From Bacillota bacterium (GTDB lineage: Bacteria; Bacillota; Clostridia; Christensenellales; Aristaeellaceae): a DNA stretch of 26,464 nt. A program made the translations under genes and the position numbers. The notes under the pieces are model-generated. The model was not told the DNA's origin and did no database searches. It saw only the letters and a list, made by a program, of their open reading frames with translations. The stretch lies in NCBI GenBank assembly GCA_023395615.1, contig JAEWYP010000046.1:1-26464 (forward strand). Reading direction: 5' to 3'. This document shows, piece after piece, positions 6,613 through 13,941 of the stretch (its first letter is position 1; every line of letters begins with the position of its first letter).

Positions 6613-7854
6613 ATGAACCGTGTCGTCATCACAGGCATGGGCGTAGTATCGCCCGTGGGACAAACCCTACCGGAATTTTGGCAGGCATTACAGGACGGCG
6701 TTTGCGGCGTAGGCCCGATTACCGCTTTCGACGCATCGGGTATGAAGGTACGCATCGCCGCGGAAGTGAAGAACTTTGACCCGGCCAGGCATGGCATTGA
6801 TCCCGTCGCGGCGCGCAAACTGGACCCGTTCGTGCAGTACGCGCTGGCCGCCGCCAGACAGGCAATGGAACAAAGTGGATTGAAAACCGGCGAAAACGTG
6901 GATGCGGAGCGGCTGGGCGTCTATATCGGCTCCGGTATCGGCGGTATGCAGACGTTTGTGAACGAGACCAAAAAAAGTATCGAACGCGGTCCGGAACGCA
7001 TATCGCCTCACTTTATTACCATGATGATCGCCAACATGGCATCCGGGCATGTGGCGATCACGTACGGCGCACAAGGCCCGTCACTTCCGGTGATGACAGC
7101 CTGCGCTACCTCCACCCACGCGATCGGCGAAGCGTTCCACGCGATCAAGGCGGGTTACGCGGACGCGATTGTGGCGGGCGGCAGCGAAGCGACCATCTGC
7201 CCGCTGGCGATCGGCGGGTTTACCAACTGCATGGCGTTATCCACCCAGACCGACCCTCTGCTGGCCAGCCTGCCGTTTGACAAACGCCGCGGTGGATTTG
7301 TGATGGGCGAAGGCGCGGGCGTGGTGGTGCTGGAGAGCGAAGAACACGCCAAAGCGCGCGGCGCGCGGATCCTTGCGGAAGTCTGCGGCTACGGGAATAC
7401 CTGCGACGCCTATCATGTGACTGCGCCCCACCCGGAGGCGATCGCGGCGACGCGTGCCGTACGCCTTGCGATGGCGGAGGCGGACTATTCGCCGGACGAT
7501 ACCGTGTACATCAACGCGCACGGCACCGGCACACAGTTAAACGACGTAAGCGAAACCAAAGCGATCAAGGGGGCGCTGGGGGAGGCTGCGCGGCGCGCGA
7601 TGATTTCCTCCACCAAGAGCATGACCGGCCATATGCTGGGCGCGGCGGGCGCGGTGGAATGCATCTCTTGCGTAATGGCCCTGCAAAGTGGCGTGCTGCC
7701 GCCGACCATCGGGCTGAACGAACCGGACCCCGAATGTGATCTGGACTATATTCCGCTTCAAAAGCGGGAAGCGCGCTGCAGCCTGGCGCTGAGTATTTCG
7801 CTGGGCTTTGGCGGACATAACGGCTGTTTGGCGCTGCGGAGGGTGGATGAATGA
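6613..7854 (+). CDS. fabF: beta-ketoacyl-ACP synthase II
   Basis: Predicted 413 residues from the ATG at 6613, chosen because GGGAGGA (6599-6605) precedes it and MNRVVITGMGVVSP is the family start; a TTG at 6541 would add 24 unlikely residues. It elongates acyl-ACP by condensation with malonyl-ACP. The Cys-His-His triad matches E. coli FabF closely: Cys164 in MTACATSTHA, His303 in NAHGTGT and His340 in TKSMTGHMLGAAGA. Lys335 precedes the last His. GFGGHNGCL near the C-terminus is typical. The stop overlaps accB by 4 nt. It is the only elongation condensing enzyme seen here, with no fabB. Confidence 0.96.
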   Translation: MNRVVITGMGVVSPVGQTLPEFWQALQDGVCGVGPITAFDASGMKVRIAAEVKNFDPARHGIDPVAARKLDPFVQYALAAARQAMEQSGLKTGENVDAERLGVYIGSGIGGMQTFVNETKKSIERGPERISPHFITMMIANMASGHVAITYGAQGPSLPVMTACATSTHAIGEAFHAIKAGYADAIVAGGSEATICPLAIGGFTNCMALSTQTDPLLASLPFDKRRGGFVMGEGAGVVVLESEEHAKARGARILAEVCGYGNTCDAYHVTAPHPEAIAATRAVRLAMAEADYSPDDTVYINAHGTGTQLNDVSETKAIKGALGEAARRAMISSTKSMTGHMLGAAGAVECISCVMALQSGVLPPTIGLNEPDPECDLDYIPLQKREARCSLALSISLGFGGHNGCLALRRVDE

Positions 7855-8273
7855 ATATTAAAGACATCAAGGCTTTAACCGCCGTGCTGACTCAGGCGGA
7901 TTTATCGGTTTTGGACTACTCTGAGGGTGATATGCACATTCGTCTGGAGCGCGCCGCGACGAAAGCGGTTATGCCGGCGCAGGCGGATTGCGCGCCTGCC
8001 ACAGCTTCCTCAGTAGAAGAGAAAAACGATTTTAACAACCTTTGCGAGGTGAAATCACCCATGGTGGGTGTGTTTTATGCCGCGCCCTCGCCGGATGCCA
8101 AACCGTATGTCAAGGTGGGCGACATGGTGGAGAAGGGGCAGGTAGTCTGCCTGATCGAAGCCATGAAGCTGATGAACGACATTACCGCGCCGGTGGCCGG
8201 CCAGGTGGTGGATATCTGCGCGCTGGACGGTGCGGTGCTGGAATACGGCCAGACCATCATGAAAATCGTATAA
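7851..8273 (+). CDS. accB: biotin carboxyl carrier protein of acetyl-CoA carboxylase
   Basis: Predicted 140 residues. It carries carboxybiotin between AccC and AccAD. The N-terminal helix (1-22) and an Ala/Pro-rich linker (about 36-56) lead to the biotinyl domain (about 66-140), with biotin expected on Lys106 in EAMKLMND. The thumb-like insertion APSPDAKPYVKVG (78-90) marks true AccB proteins. It overlaps fabF by 4 nt. The last 26 nt, including the stop, are repeated in tandem just downstream (8275-8300), described as a separate feature. Confidence 0.95.
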   Translation: MNIKDIKALTAVLTQADLSVLDYSEGDMHIRLERAATKAVMPAQADCAPATASSVEEKNDFNNLCEVKSPMVGVFYAAPSPDAKPYVKVGDMVEKGQVVCLIEAMKLMNDITAPVAGQVVDICALDGAVLEYGQTIMKIV

Positions 8274-8300
8274 ACCAGACCATCATGAAGATCGTATAAA
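8249..8300 (+). repeat. 26-bp tandem duplication of the accB 3' end
   Basis: 8249-8274 and 8275-8300 are the same 26 bases except A8264/G8290. The unit covers the final codons of accB, its TAA stop and one more base. Copy 1 ends the gene, while copy 2 is untranslated spacer before fabZ. The single difference would be a silent Lys AAA/AAG change if read in the accB frame. Confidence 0.95.
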
Positions 8301-8314
8301 AAGGAACGGGAACC

Positions 8315-8746
8315 ATGAACAGGGATGAGATTAAGAAACTGCTGCCTCACCGGGAACCGATGCTGCTGCTCGACGAAACGACCCCCGAGGGGGACGAGGC
8401 GCGCGGGCGCTATACCGTGCGCGGAGACGAATGGTTTGTGCAGGGACACTTCCCCGGCAACCCCGTGGTGCCAGGCGTTGTACTGTGCGAGATGATCGGG
8501 CAGAACTGCGCCGTGCTGATCGGGGACAAGCTGCTGGGCAAGACTCCGTTTTTTACCGGGATGAACAAGGTGAAGTTCCGCCATACGGTGCGCCCCGGGG
8601 ACACAGTGGAGCTGCTGGCGCGCATTGAAAGGCAAAACGGACCGTTTTATATCACACGGGGGGAAGCGTACGTGGGTGGTCAGGTGGCGGCGCAGGGGGA
8701 GTTTTCCTTCGCACTGCTGCAAAATGACGACGCGAAGCAGGCGTAA
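8315..8746 (+). CDS. fabZ: 3-hydroxyacyl-ACP dehydratase FabZ
   Basis: Predicted 143-residue hot-dog fold protein, the usual FabZ length. It removes water from 3-hydroxyacyl-ACP to give trans-2-enoyl-ACP. LLPHREPMLLLD (9-20) is the family start. GHFPGNPVVPGVVLCEMIGQ (44-63) contains catalytic His45 and Glu59. FFTGMNKVKFRHTVRPGD (about 79-96) is the second conserved block. The site AAGGA (about 8300-8304) serves the ATG. Placement between accB and accC is canonical for streptococcal and clostridial fab operons. FabM or FabN, used for unsaturated chains in some Firmicutes, is not seen; whether this FabZ also isomerises cannot be told. Confidence 0.95.
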   Translation: MNRDEIKKLLPHREPMLLLDETTPEGDEARGRYTVRGDEWFVQGHFPGNPVVPGVVLCEMIGQNCAVLIGDKLLGKTPFFTGMNKVKFRHTVRPGDTVELLARIERQNGPFYITRGEAYVGGQVAAQGEFSFALLQNDDAKQA

Positions 8747-8787
8747 CCCCTGCGCCGAACCGACCCAGATTTGTATTGGGAGGCCCT

Positions 8788-10125
8788 ATGTTTTCCAAAA
8801 TACTGATTGCGAACCGCGGAGAAATTGCCATCCGCGTCATCCGCGCCTGTAAAGAGATGGGCGTTGCGACCGTCGCCGTGTTTTCGGAGGCGGATCAGGA
8901 CGCGCTGCACGTATCCCTCGCTGATGAGAGTTACTGCATCGGGCCTGGCCCCGCGCAGAAGAGTTACCTGAATATGGCCGCGATTATCACCATCGCGCGT
9001 TCCTGCGGGGTGCAGGCGATTCATCCGGGATATGGGCTGTTATCCGAAAACCCCAAATTCGCTGGCCTCTGCGAAGAAAATGGCATCTGCTTTATCGGAG
9101 CACCCCGTGAAGTGATGGAGAAAATGGGCGACAAGGCAGCCGCACGCGCAACCATGCGAGCGGCGGGGGTGCCCGTAATCCCCGGATGTGATCTGGTACC
9201 CGATGTGGAAACCGCACGCAGAGAAGCGAAAACAATCGGTTATCCGTTGCTGTTGAAGGCACGCGCGGGCGGAGGGGGACGCGGCATCCGCCGGGTGAAC
9301 GCCGAAAGCGAACTGAAGGCGGCGTTTGCTTCCGCCGCGGCTGAGGCGCAAAGCGCATTCGGCGACGGAACACTGTATATAGAAAAACTGCTGACGCACG
9401 TAAAGCACATCGAGATGCAGCTGTTGTGCGATCAGTTTGGTAACGTGCTTTGTCTGGGCGAGCGGGATTGTTCCATGCAGCGGAAGAACCAGAAAATATT
9501 GGAAGAAAGCCCCGCTGTGTGCGTATCCCCGGAACTGCGCGCCGAGTTGACCGAGATATCCGTACGGGCCGCGAAAACGGTGGGGTATGTGGGTGCAGGC
9601 ACCATCGAATACCTGCTGACGCAGGACGGCTCTTACTATTTTATGGAGATGAACACGCGCCTGCAGGTGGAACATCCCGTAACCGAAATGGTCACGGGCG
9701 TGGACCTGGTGAAGTGGCAAATCCGCATCGCAAACGGGCAGGAACTGACGCTAAAGCAGGACGAGGTGCATCTGGAGCGTCATGCCATCGAATGCCGTAT
9801 CAACGCTGAGGACCCGGCGCACGATTTTCGCCCTTCCTGTGGGCAGATCGCGCTGCTGCACGTGCCGGGCGGGCCGTGGGTACGCTTTGATACGGCGCTG
9901 TATCAGGGGTACTCGATCCCGCCGTTTTACGACAGCATGATCGCCAAGCTGATTGTTTCCGCGCGTACCCGTGCTGAAGCGATCCGCAAGATGCAGGCGG
10001 CACTGTGTGAAATGGTGGTGGAGGGTGTGGAGCATAACGCACAGACCCATATCGATCTGCTGAGTGAGCCCGCCTTTCTGGACGGAAGCTATACCACCGA
10101 TTTTCTCGCAAACCGAAACGCGTAG
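8788..10125 (+). CDS. accC: biotin carboxylase subunit of acetyl-CoA carboxylase
   Basis: Predicted 445 residues from the ATG at 8788, chosen because GGGAGG (8778-8783) precedes it and MFSKILIANRGEIAIR is the family start; a TTG at 8776 overlaps that ribosome site. ATP-grasp enzyme that carboxylates the biotin on AccB. The N-domain (1-110) has IANRGEIA and HPGYGLLSEN. The ATP-grasp domain has Lys116, Lys158, the Gly-rich loop GGGGRGIRR (161-169), His207 in VKHIEMQ, and MEMNTRLQVEHPVTE (286-300) with its metal and catalytic residues. The length matches the 449-residue E. coli protein and excludes the longer pyruvate or propionyl-CoA carboxylases. Confidence 0.96.
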   Translation: MFSKILIANRGEIAIRVIRACKEMGVATVAVFSEADQDALHVSLADESYCIGPGPAQKSYLNMAAIITIARSCGVQAIHPGYGLLSENPKFAGLCEENGICFIGAPREVMEKMGDKAAARATMRAAGVPVIPGCDLVPDVETARREAKTIGYPLLLKARAGGGGRGIRRVNAESELKAAFASAAAEAQSAFGDGTLYIEKLLTHVKHIEMQLLCDQFGNVLCLGERDCSMQRKNQKILEESPAVCVSPELRAELTEISVRAAKTVGYVGAGTIEYLLTQDGSYYFMEMNTRLQVEHPVTEMVTGVDLVKWQIRIANGQELTLKQDEVHLERHAIECRINAEDPAHDFRPSCGQIALLHVPGGPWVRFDTALYQGYSIPPFYDSMIAKLIVSARTRAEAIRKMQAALCEMVVEGVEHNAQTHIDLLSEPAFLDGSYTTDFLANRNA

Positions 10126-10138
10126 GAGTTGAAAGCGT

Positions 10139-10999
10139 TTGATCAGCAAGGAACTGTTTAAGAAGCCCAATAACCGGCTGGAAGGCGAAAAGGAACCACC
10201 CGTGCACGCCAAACCGGAGCAGCCTGCGTTTATCTGCCCGGAATGCAAGACCGCGCTGGAAAAAGCCGAACTGCCCGAGACGGACTATGTATGCCCGCGT
10301 TGCGGGGCGCTGATACAGGTCAGCGCGCGGGAACGCGCGCTGTGGCTGGCGGACGCGGATACGTTTACGGAACGGGACGCCGATTTGCAGCCGGTGGACA
10401 GGCTTGGTTTTCCCGCGTATGCGGGAAAGCTGGAAAAGACTCGGCGGGAAACCGGAGAGCCGGAGGGCGTGGTGACCGGCACAGCGGAAATTGGCGGCCA
10501 ACCCTGCGCGATCTTCTGCATGGACCCGTTTTTTATCATGGGTTCGATGGGTGCGGTCGTGGGGGAGAAGATCACGCGGATTTTTGAGTACGCAACGGAA
10601 AAATGCCTGCCGGTGGTGGGGTACACGGTTTCCGGAGGCGCGCGCATCCAGGAGGGCATGTTCTCGCTGATGCAGATGGCGAAAACCAGCGGCGCGGTGC
10701 TGCGGCACAGCGAAGCGGGGCTGTTTTACGCGGCGGTGCTCACCCACCCTACCACGGGTGGTGTGGTGGCTTCCTTCGCGATGGAGGCGGATGTAATTTT
10801 AGCCGAGCCGAAGGCACTGATCGGCTTTGCAGGTCCGCGCGTGATTGAGCAGACCATGCGCCAGAAACTGCCGGAGGGCTTTCAGCGCGCGGAGTTTTTA
10901 CTGCAGAAAGGCTTTGTGGATCGCATTGTGCCCCGCAACCAGCAGAAGCGGGAGCTTTCGCTGCTGCTGGCGCTGAATCGGAAGGAGGCCGACCGATGA
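10139..10999 (+). CDS. accD: acetyl-CoA carboxylase carboxyltransferase beta subunit
   Basis: Predicted 286 residues. With AccA it moves the carboxyl group from biotin to acetyl-CoA, making malonyl-CoA. An N-terminal zinc ribbon is intact: Cys33, Cys36, Cys52 and Cys55 in CPEC...CPRC. The crotonase-like carboxyltransferase domain follows, with SGGARIQEGMFSLMQMAKT (about 164-182) forming the oxyanion region, then HPTTGGVVASFA and GFAGPRVIEQT. Translation appears to start at TTG 10139: AGGAG at 10125-10129 is well placed and no earlier ATG or GTG fits. The stop overlaps accA by 4 nt (ATGA), matching the need for equal subunit amounts. Confidence 0.95.
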   Translation: MISKELFKKPNNRLEGEKEPPVHAKPEQPAFICPECKTALEKAELPETDYVCPRCGALIQVSARERALWLADADTFTERDADLQPVDRLGFPAYAGKLEKTRRETGEPEGVVTGTAEIGGQPCAIFCMDPFFIMGSMGAVVGEKITRIFEYATEKCLPVVGYTVSGGARIQEGMFSLMQMAKTSGAVLRHSEAGLFYAAVLTHPTTGGVVASFAMEADVILAEPKALIGFAGPRVIEQTMRQKLPEGFQRAEFLLQKGFVDRIVPRNQQKRELSLLLALNRKEADR

Positions 11000-11781
11000 C
11001 GACGGCTTATGAGCGCGTTCAGGCGGCCCGGCAGAAGGGGCGCCCGACCGCGATGTACTATATCCGGCATCTTACGACGGATTTTCTGGAACTGCATGGC
11101 GACCGCCGCTACGGGGACGATCCGGCGATTGTGGCGGGGGTTGCCCGTCTGAACGGGAAGCCGCTGACCGTGATCGGAATCGAAAAAGGCGTGGAAACCG
11201 ACGAGAAGATCGCGCGCAACTTCGGTTCTGCTCACCCGGAAGGATACCGTAAGGCGCTTCGGCAGATGCGGCAGGCGGAAAAGTTTGGCCGCCCGGTGCT
11301 GTGCCTGATTGATACGGCCGGTGCGTTTTGCGGGATCGGCGCGGAGGAGCGCGGGCAGGGGCAGGCCATTGCCGAAAACCTGATGACCATGATGGGGCTA
11401 AAGGTACCGATTATCTCCGTGCTGATCGGTGAAGGCGGCAGCGGCGGCGCGCTGGCGCTGGGGGTAGCCGACCGGGTCTGGATGCTGGAAAACGCTGTGT
11501 ACTCGGTGATCTCACCGGAAGGCGCGGCCAGCATCGTATGGAAAGACGCGGGCAAGGCGGCGGAGGCCTGCGAAGCTCTGCGCATGACCGCGCAGGATTT
11601 ACAGGGCTTTGGAATGATAGAACGCATCTTTTCGGAAAAAAACGGCGACTTCGAAAAGGTATGCCAAACGCTGGGCGTGGCGCTTGCGGAGGAGATTACG
11701 GCGCTGTCCGCGCTTTCTCCGCAGGAACTGACCGAGCAGCGGTATCGCAAATTTCGCAGGATTGGAGGCGATGAAGCGTGA
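10996..11781 (+). CDS. accA: acetyl-CoA carboxylase carboxyltransferase alpha subunit
   Basis: Predicted 261 residues, shorter at the N-terminus than the 319-residue E. coli protein but normal for streptococcal and clostridial AccA. It pairs with AccD in the carboxyltransferase. Family blocks are ELHGDRRYGDDPAIVAGVA (about 32-50), the NFGSAHPEGYRKALRQM block (75-91), LIDTAGAFCGIGAEERGQ (about 102-119) and IGEGGSGGALALGVAD (about 142-157, oxyanion Gly pair). ISPEGAASIVWKDAGKA (174-190) follows. GGAGG precedes the start inside accD. Its stop overlaps the following degV-like gene by 4 nt (GTGA), tying that gene to the operon. Confidence 0.95.
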   Translation: MTTAYERVQAARQKGRPTAMYYIRHLTTDFLELHGDRRYGDDPAIVAGVARLNGKPLTVIGIEKGVETDEKIARNFGSAHPEGYRKALRQMRQAEKFGRPVLCLIDTAGAFCGIGAEERGQGQAIAENLMTMMGLKVPIISVLIGEGGSGGALALGVADRVWMLENAVYSVISPEGAASIVWKDAGKAAEACEALRMTAQDLQGFGMIERIFSEKNGDFEKVCQTLGVALAEEITALSALSPQELTEQRYRKFRRIGGDEA

Positions 11782-12626
11782 TCACGATTATGGTGGACAG
11801 CGCCGCGGGCATCTCCCGGCAGGAAGCCGAGGAGCTGGGCGCACATTATGTTCCGATGACTTATACGGTGGACCGGCAGCAGTTTGTGGAGCATTATATC
11901 GGCGAAAATGGCCAGTTTGAACCCTATATCGAACGGGAGGACGTGGAACGCCGTACCAGCCAGGCGACGGCCGCCGCATTTGTCTCAGCGTTTGAACAGC
12001 AGGTTGCCAAAGGGCGGCAGGTGCTTTGCATCACCATTTCGTCGCGGCTTTCGGGTACCTATGCCAACGCCGTAATGGCCGCCAAGGAAGTGAACGCGGA
12101 TGAAATCCGCGTGCTGGACAGCCGAAACTGCGCGGGCGGTATCTACTTTCTCATCCAGCGGGCGCAAACGCTGATCGATCAGGGGCTGAACCTCGCGGAG
12201 ATTGCGGAAAAACTGGCTTCGGAGCGGAAGCTGATCAACAACGTTTTTACGGTCAACGATATGACCAACTTACGGAAAAGCGGGCGGTTAGGCGTTGTAC
12301 GGCTGAGCGTGAGCACAATCCTGAACCTGCGGCCTATCCTGTGCCTGCAAAACGGGTCAGTGTTTTCTCGCGGGGTTGCGCGCGGTAGCCACGAGCAGCT
12401 GCGGATGCTGGCCGAAAGCGTGCCGGAAAACGCGAAGTTTGTCGTAATCCACAGCCGCGAGAATAACCCGCAGCTCCCCCTGCTGCAGGAGATGCTCCGG
12501 AAGCGTCTGGGCGACGGGTTGGAACTGCGAATCGTAAGCCTGGGGCCGGTACTGGCGATCCATCTGGGGCTTACGTATTTGGGCGTTTGCTGGATGGATG
12601 AGAAGCCGACCGGAAAAGACAGCTGA
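11778..12626 (+). CDS. DegV-family fatty-acid binding protein (FakB-like)
   Basis: Predicted 282 residues, the usual DegV length, starting at GTG 11778 with GGAGG upstream. DegV/FakB proteins hold one fatty acid and present it to the kinase FakA for phosphorylation. Family signatures are VDSAAGIS (6-13), RTSQAT (59-64), ITISSRLSGTYANA (85-98), LRKSGRLG (165-172) and a C-terminal GPVLAIHLG (257-265). Thr60/Ser61, Ser92 and His262 sit where carboxylate-binding residues lie in known FakBs, and Arg170 and Arg202 are also present. The normal GPVIGxHxGPG end is changed to GPVLAIHLGLTYLG. It is the last gene of the fab operon. No FakA is in the window. Exogenous fatty-acid capture coordinated with synthesis is inferred. 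Confidence 0.9.
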   Translation: MITIMVDSAAGISRQEAEELGAHYVPMTYTVDRQQFVEHYIGENGQFEPYIEREDVERRTSQATAAAFVSAFEQQVAKGRQVLCITISSRLSGTYANAVMAAKEVNADEIRVLDSRNCAGGIYFLIQRAQTLIDQGLNLAEIAEKLASERKLINNVFTVNDMTNLRKSGRLGVVRLSVSTILNLRPILCLQNGSVFSRGVARGSHEQLRMLAESVPENAKFVVIHSRENNPQLPLLQEMLRKRLGDGLELRIVSLGPVLAIHLGLTYLGVCWMDEKPTGKDS

Positions 12627-12630
12627 AAGA

Positions 12631-12655
12631 CAATCCTTTGGGAATAAAAGGGTTG
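12631..12655. promoter_or_regulatory. inverted repeat overlapping the aro promoter -35 box
   Basis: CAATCCTTT (12631-12639) and AAAGGGTTG (12647-12655) form a 9-bp inverted repeat with one G-U/mismatch position and a 7-base centre. The right arm runs into TTGACA (12653-12658). There is no T-run, so it is not a classical terminator of the fab operon. It could be a repressor site or a weak terminator stem. Confidence 0.4.
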
Positions 12656-12681
12656 ACAAGGCCGGGAAAACCGTCTATAAT
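12653..12681 (+). promoter_or_regulatory. consensus sigma-70 promoter of the aromatic operon
   Basis: TTGACA (12653-12658), a 17-bp spacer and TATAAT (12676-12681): a perfect match to the vegetative promoter consensus. The predicted start is near 12688, giving a leader of about 225 nt before aroF that contains a small ORF and a terminator. Confidence 0.9.
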
Positions 12682-12715
12682 CGCACCAAACCAGTACGGA
12701 AAGGAGGAACCCACG

Positions 12716-12808
12716 ATGCTTGCAGCCACGCGCGGTTCTTCCTTTTACTTTAGCTACTGCTTTACGGGCTATGCTTCCCGTAAGGCCGCTTTGCGTTGTA
12801 CTGGCTGA
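12716..12808 (+). CDS. Phe/Tyr-rich leader peptide of the aromatic operon
   Basis: A 30-codon ORF with an excellent ribosome site, AAGGAGG (12701-12707), 8 nt before the ATG. Codons 10-19 read F-Y-F-S-Y-C-F-T-G-Y, three Phe and three Tyr in ten codons. The ORF starts about 28 nt after the predicted transcription start, stops about 24 nt before a rho-independent terminator, and lies upstream of DAHP synthase, prephenate dehydrogenase and prephenate dehydratase genes. This is the layout of leader peptides such as PheL and TrpL: stalling at Phe or Tyr codons when those charged tRNAs are scarce would let transcription continue. A hairpin covers its last codons (GCTTTACGGG 12759-12768 with CCCGTAAGGC 12777-12786). 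The peptide itself probably has no other job. Confidence 0.82.
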   Translation: MLAATRGSSFYFSYCFTGYASRKAALRCTG

Positions 12809-12831
12809 GGAACCCGTGTCATCACGGCGTC

Positions 12832-12867
12832 AACCCCCTCGCAGTTCAATGCTGCGGGGGGTTTTTT
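12832..12867 (+). terminator. attenuator terminator before aroF
   Basis: AACCCCC-T-CGCAG (12832-12844) pairs with CTGCGGGGGGTT (12852-12863), with one bulged T and a 7-base loop, followed by a run of six T (12862-12867). It sits between the leader peptide and aroF, where no upstream gene needs ending, so it is an attenuator. Competing pairings: CTGAGG (12805-12810) with CCTC..AG in the 5' arm, and a CCGTG/CACGG hairpin (12814-12827). Confidence 0.85.
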
Positions 12868-12912
12868 CATAGATGTAGTTTGGCAGGACGGTAGGGAAAG
12901 GAAGGGTATCAC

Positions 12913-13938
12913 ATGATTATCATTCTGAAAAAGAACCCGGAAACAAAGCAACTGGAAAACCTGAAAGCATGGCTGATCGGCCAGAAACTGACCATTCACG
13001 AATCCAAAGGGGAAAGCCATATGATCCTCGGTCTGGTGGGGGACACCAGCGCCGTGGATATCGACCTGCTCCGCGCGCTGGATATTGTGGAGGATGTGAA
13101 GCGCGTTCAGGAGCCCTATAAAAACGCCAACCGGAAGTTTCACGAAGAAGATACCATAATTCCCGTGGGGAATACGCAGATCGGCGGAGGCATTTTCACC
13201 CTGATCGCCGGGCCGTGCAGCATCGAAACGGAACAACAGATTTGCGGTGTGGCGGAAGATGTAAAAGCATCCGGGGCTGCCATGCTCCGCGGCGGGGCGT
13301 TCAAGCCGCGCACTTCGCCCTACTCGTTTCAGGGGCTGCGCGGGGAAGGGCTGAAGCTGTTGCTGGAAGCCAAACGCTGTACAGGGCTTCCGGTGGTTAC
13401 GGAAATTATGGATATTAACCAGCTGGAGCTGTTCGCCGATGTGGACGTGATTCAGGTGGGCGCGCGTAACATGCAGAACTTTGAACTGCTCAAGGAGCTG
13501 GGCCATACGAAAAAGCCGATTTTGCTTAAACGTGGACTGGCCAATACGCTGGAAGAACTGCTGATGAGCGCCGAATACGTGATGGCTGGCGGTAATCCCA
13601 ATGTGGTTCTGTGCGAGCGCGGCATCCGCACATTTGAAACGGCCGCCCGTAACACCCTCGACCTGTCCGCGATCCCGTTGCTGAAACGGATGAGCCACCT
13701 GCCGATTATCGTGGACCCCAGCCATGCCACAGGCATCGCGGCGCTGGTGAAGCCCATGGCGCTGGCCGCGACCGCCGCCGGTGCGGACGGGCTGATGATC
13801 GAGGTGCACAACGACCCGCCGCACGCCCTGTCTGACGGGGCTCAGAGCCTGACGCCGGAAGCATTTACGGACGTGGCCGCCGCAGTGCGCGCGGTGCTGC
13901 CCTTTGCCTGCCGCTACGACCATGGAAAGGCGGTGTGA
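12913..13938 (+). CDS. aroF: 3-deoxy-7-phosphoheptulonate (DAHP) synthase, type I-beta
   Basis: Predicted 341 residues, the length of the Thermotoga-type enzyme. It joins phosphoenolpyruvate and erythrose 4-phosphate to begin the shikimate pathway. An N-terminal ferredoxin-like domain (1-70) is the known Tyr/Phe feedback domain of this subtype. In the barrel the metal ligands align: Cys102 in IAGPCSIE, His271 in DPSHATG, Glu297 in MIEVH and Asp308 in ALSDGAQSL. RGGAFKPRTSPYSFQG (126-141) binds substrate phosphate. AAAGGAAGGG (about 12897-12906) precedes the ATG. It is the first structural gene behind the Phe/Tyr attenuator. The symbol follows common Firmicutes use; aroA and aroG names are also applied to this family. 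Confidence 0.95.
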   Translation: MIIILKKNPETKQLENLKAWLIGQKLTIHESKGESHMILGLVGDTSAVDIDLLRALDIVEDVKRVQEPYKNANRKFHEEDTIIPVGNTQIGGGIFTLIAGPCSIETEQQICGVAEDVKASGAAMLRGGAFKPRTSPYSFQGLRGEGLKLLLEAKRCTGLPVVTEIMDINQLELFADVDVIQVGARNMQNFELLKELGHTKKPILLKRGLANTLEELLMSAEYVMAGGNPNVVLCERGIRTFETAARNTLDLSAIPLLKRMSHLPIIVDPSHATGIAALVKPMALAATAAGADGLMIEVHNDPPHALSDGAQSLTPEAFTDVAAAVRAVLPFACRYDHGKAV

Positions 13939-13941
13939 CCC

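Noticed and set aside
12682..12912. T-box riboswitch before the aromatic operon
   Set aside because: No T-box GGTGG-type antiterminator motif or specifier-loop layout is visible, and the leader ORF with its Phe/Tyr run explains the region better.
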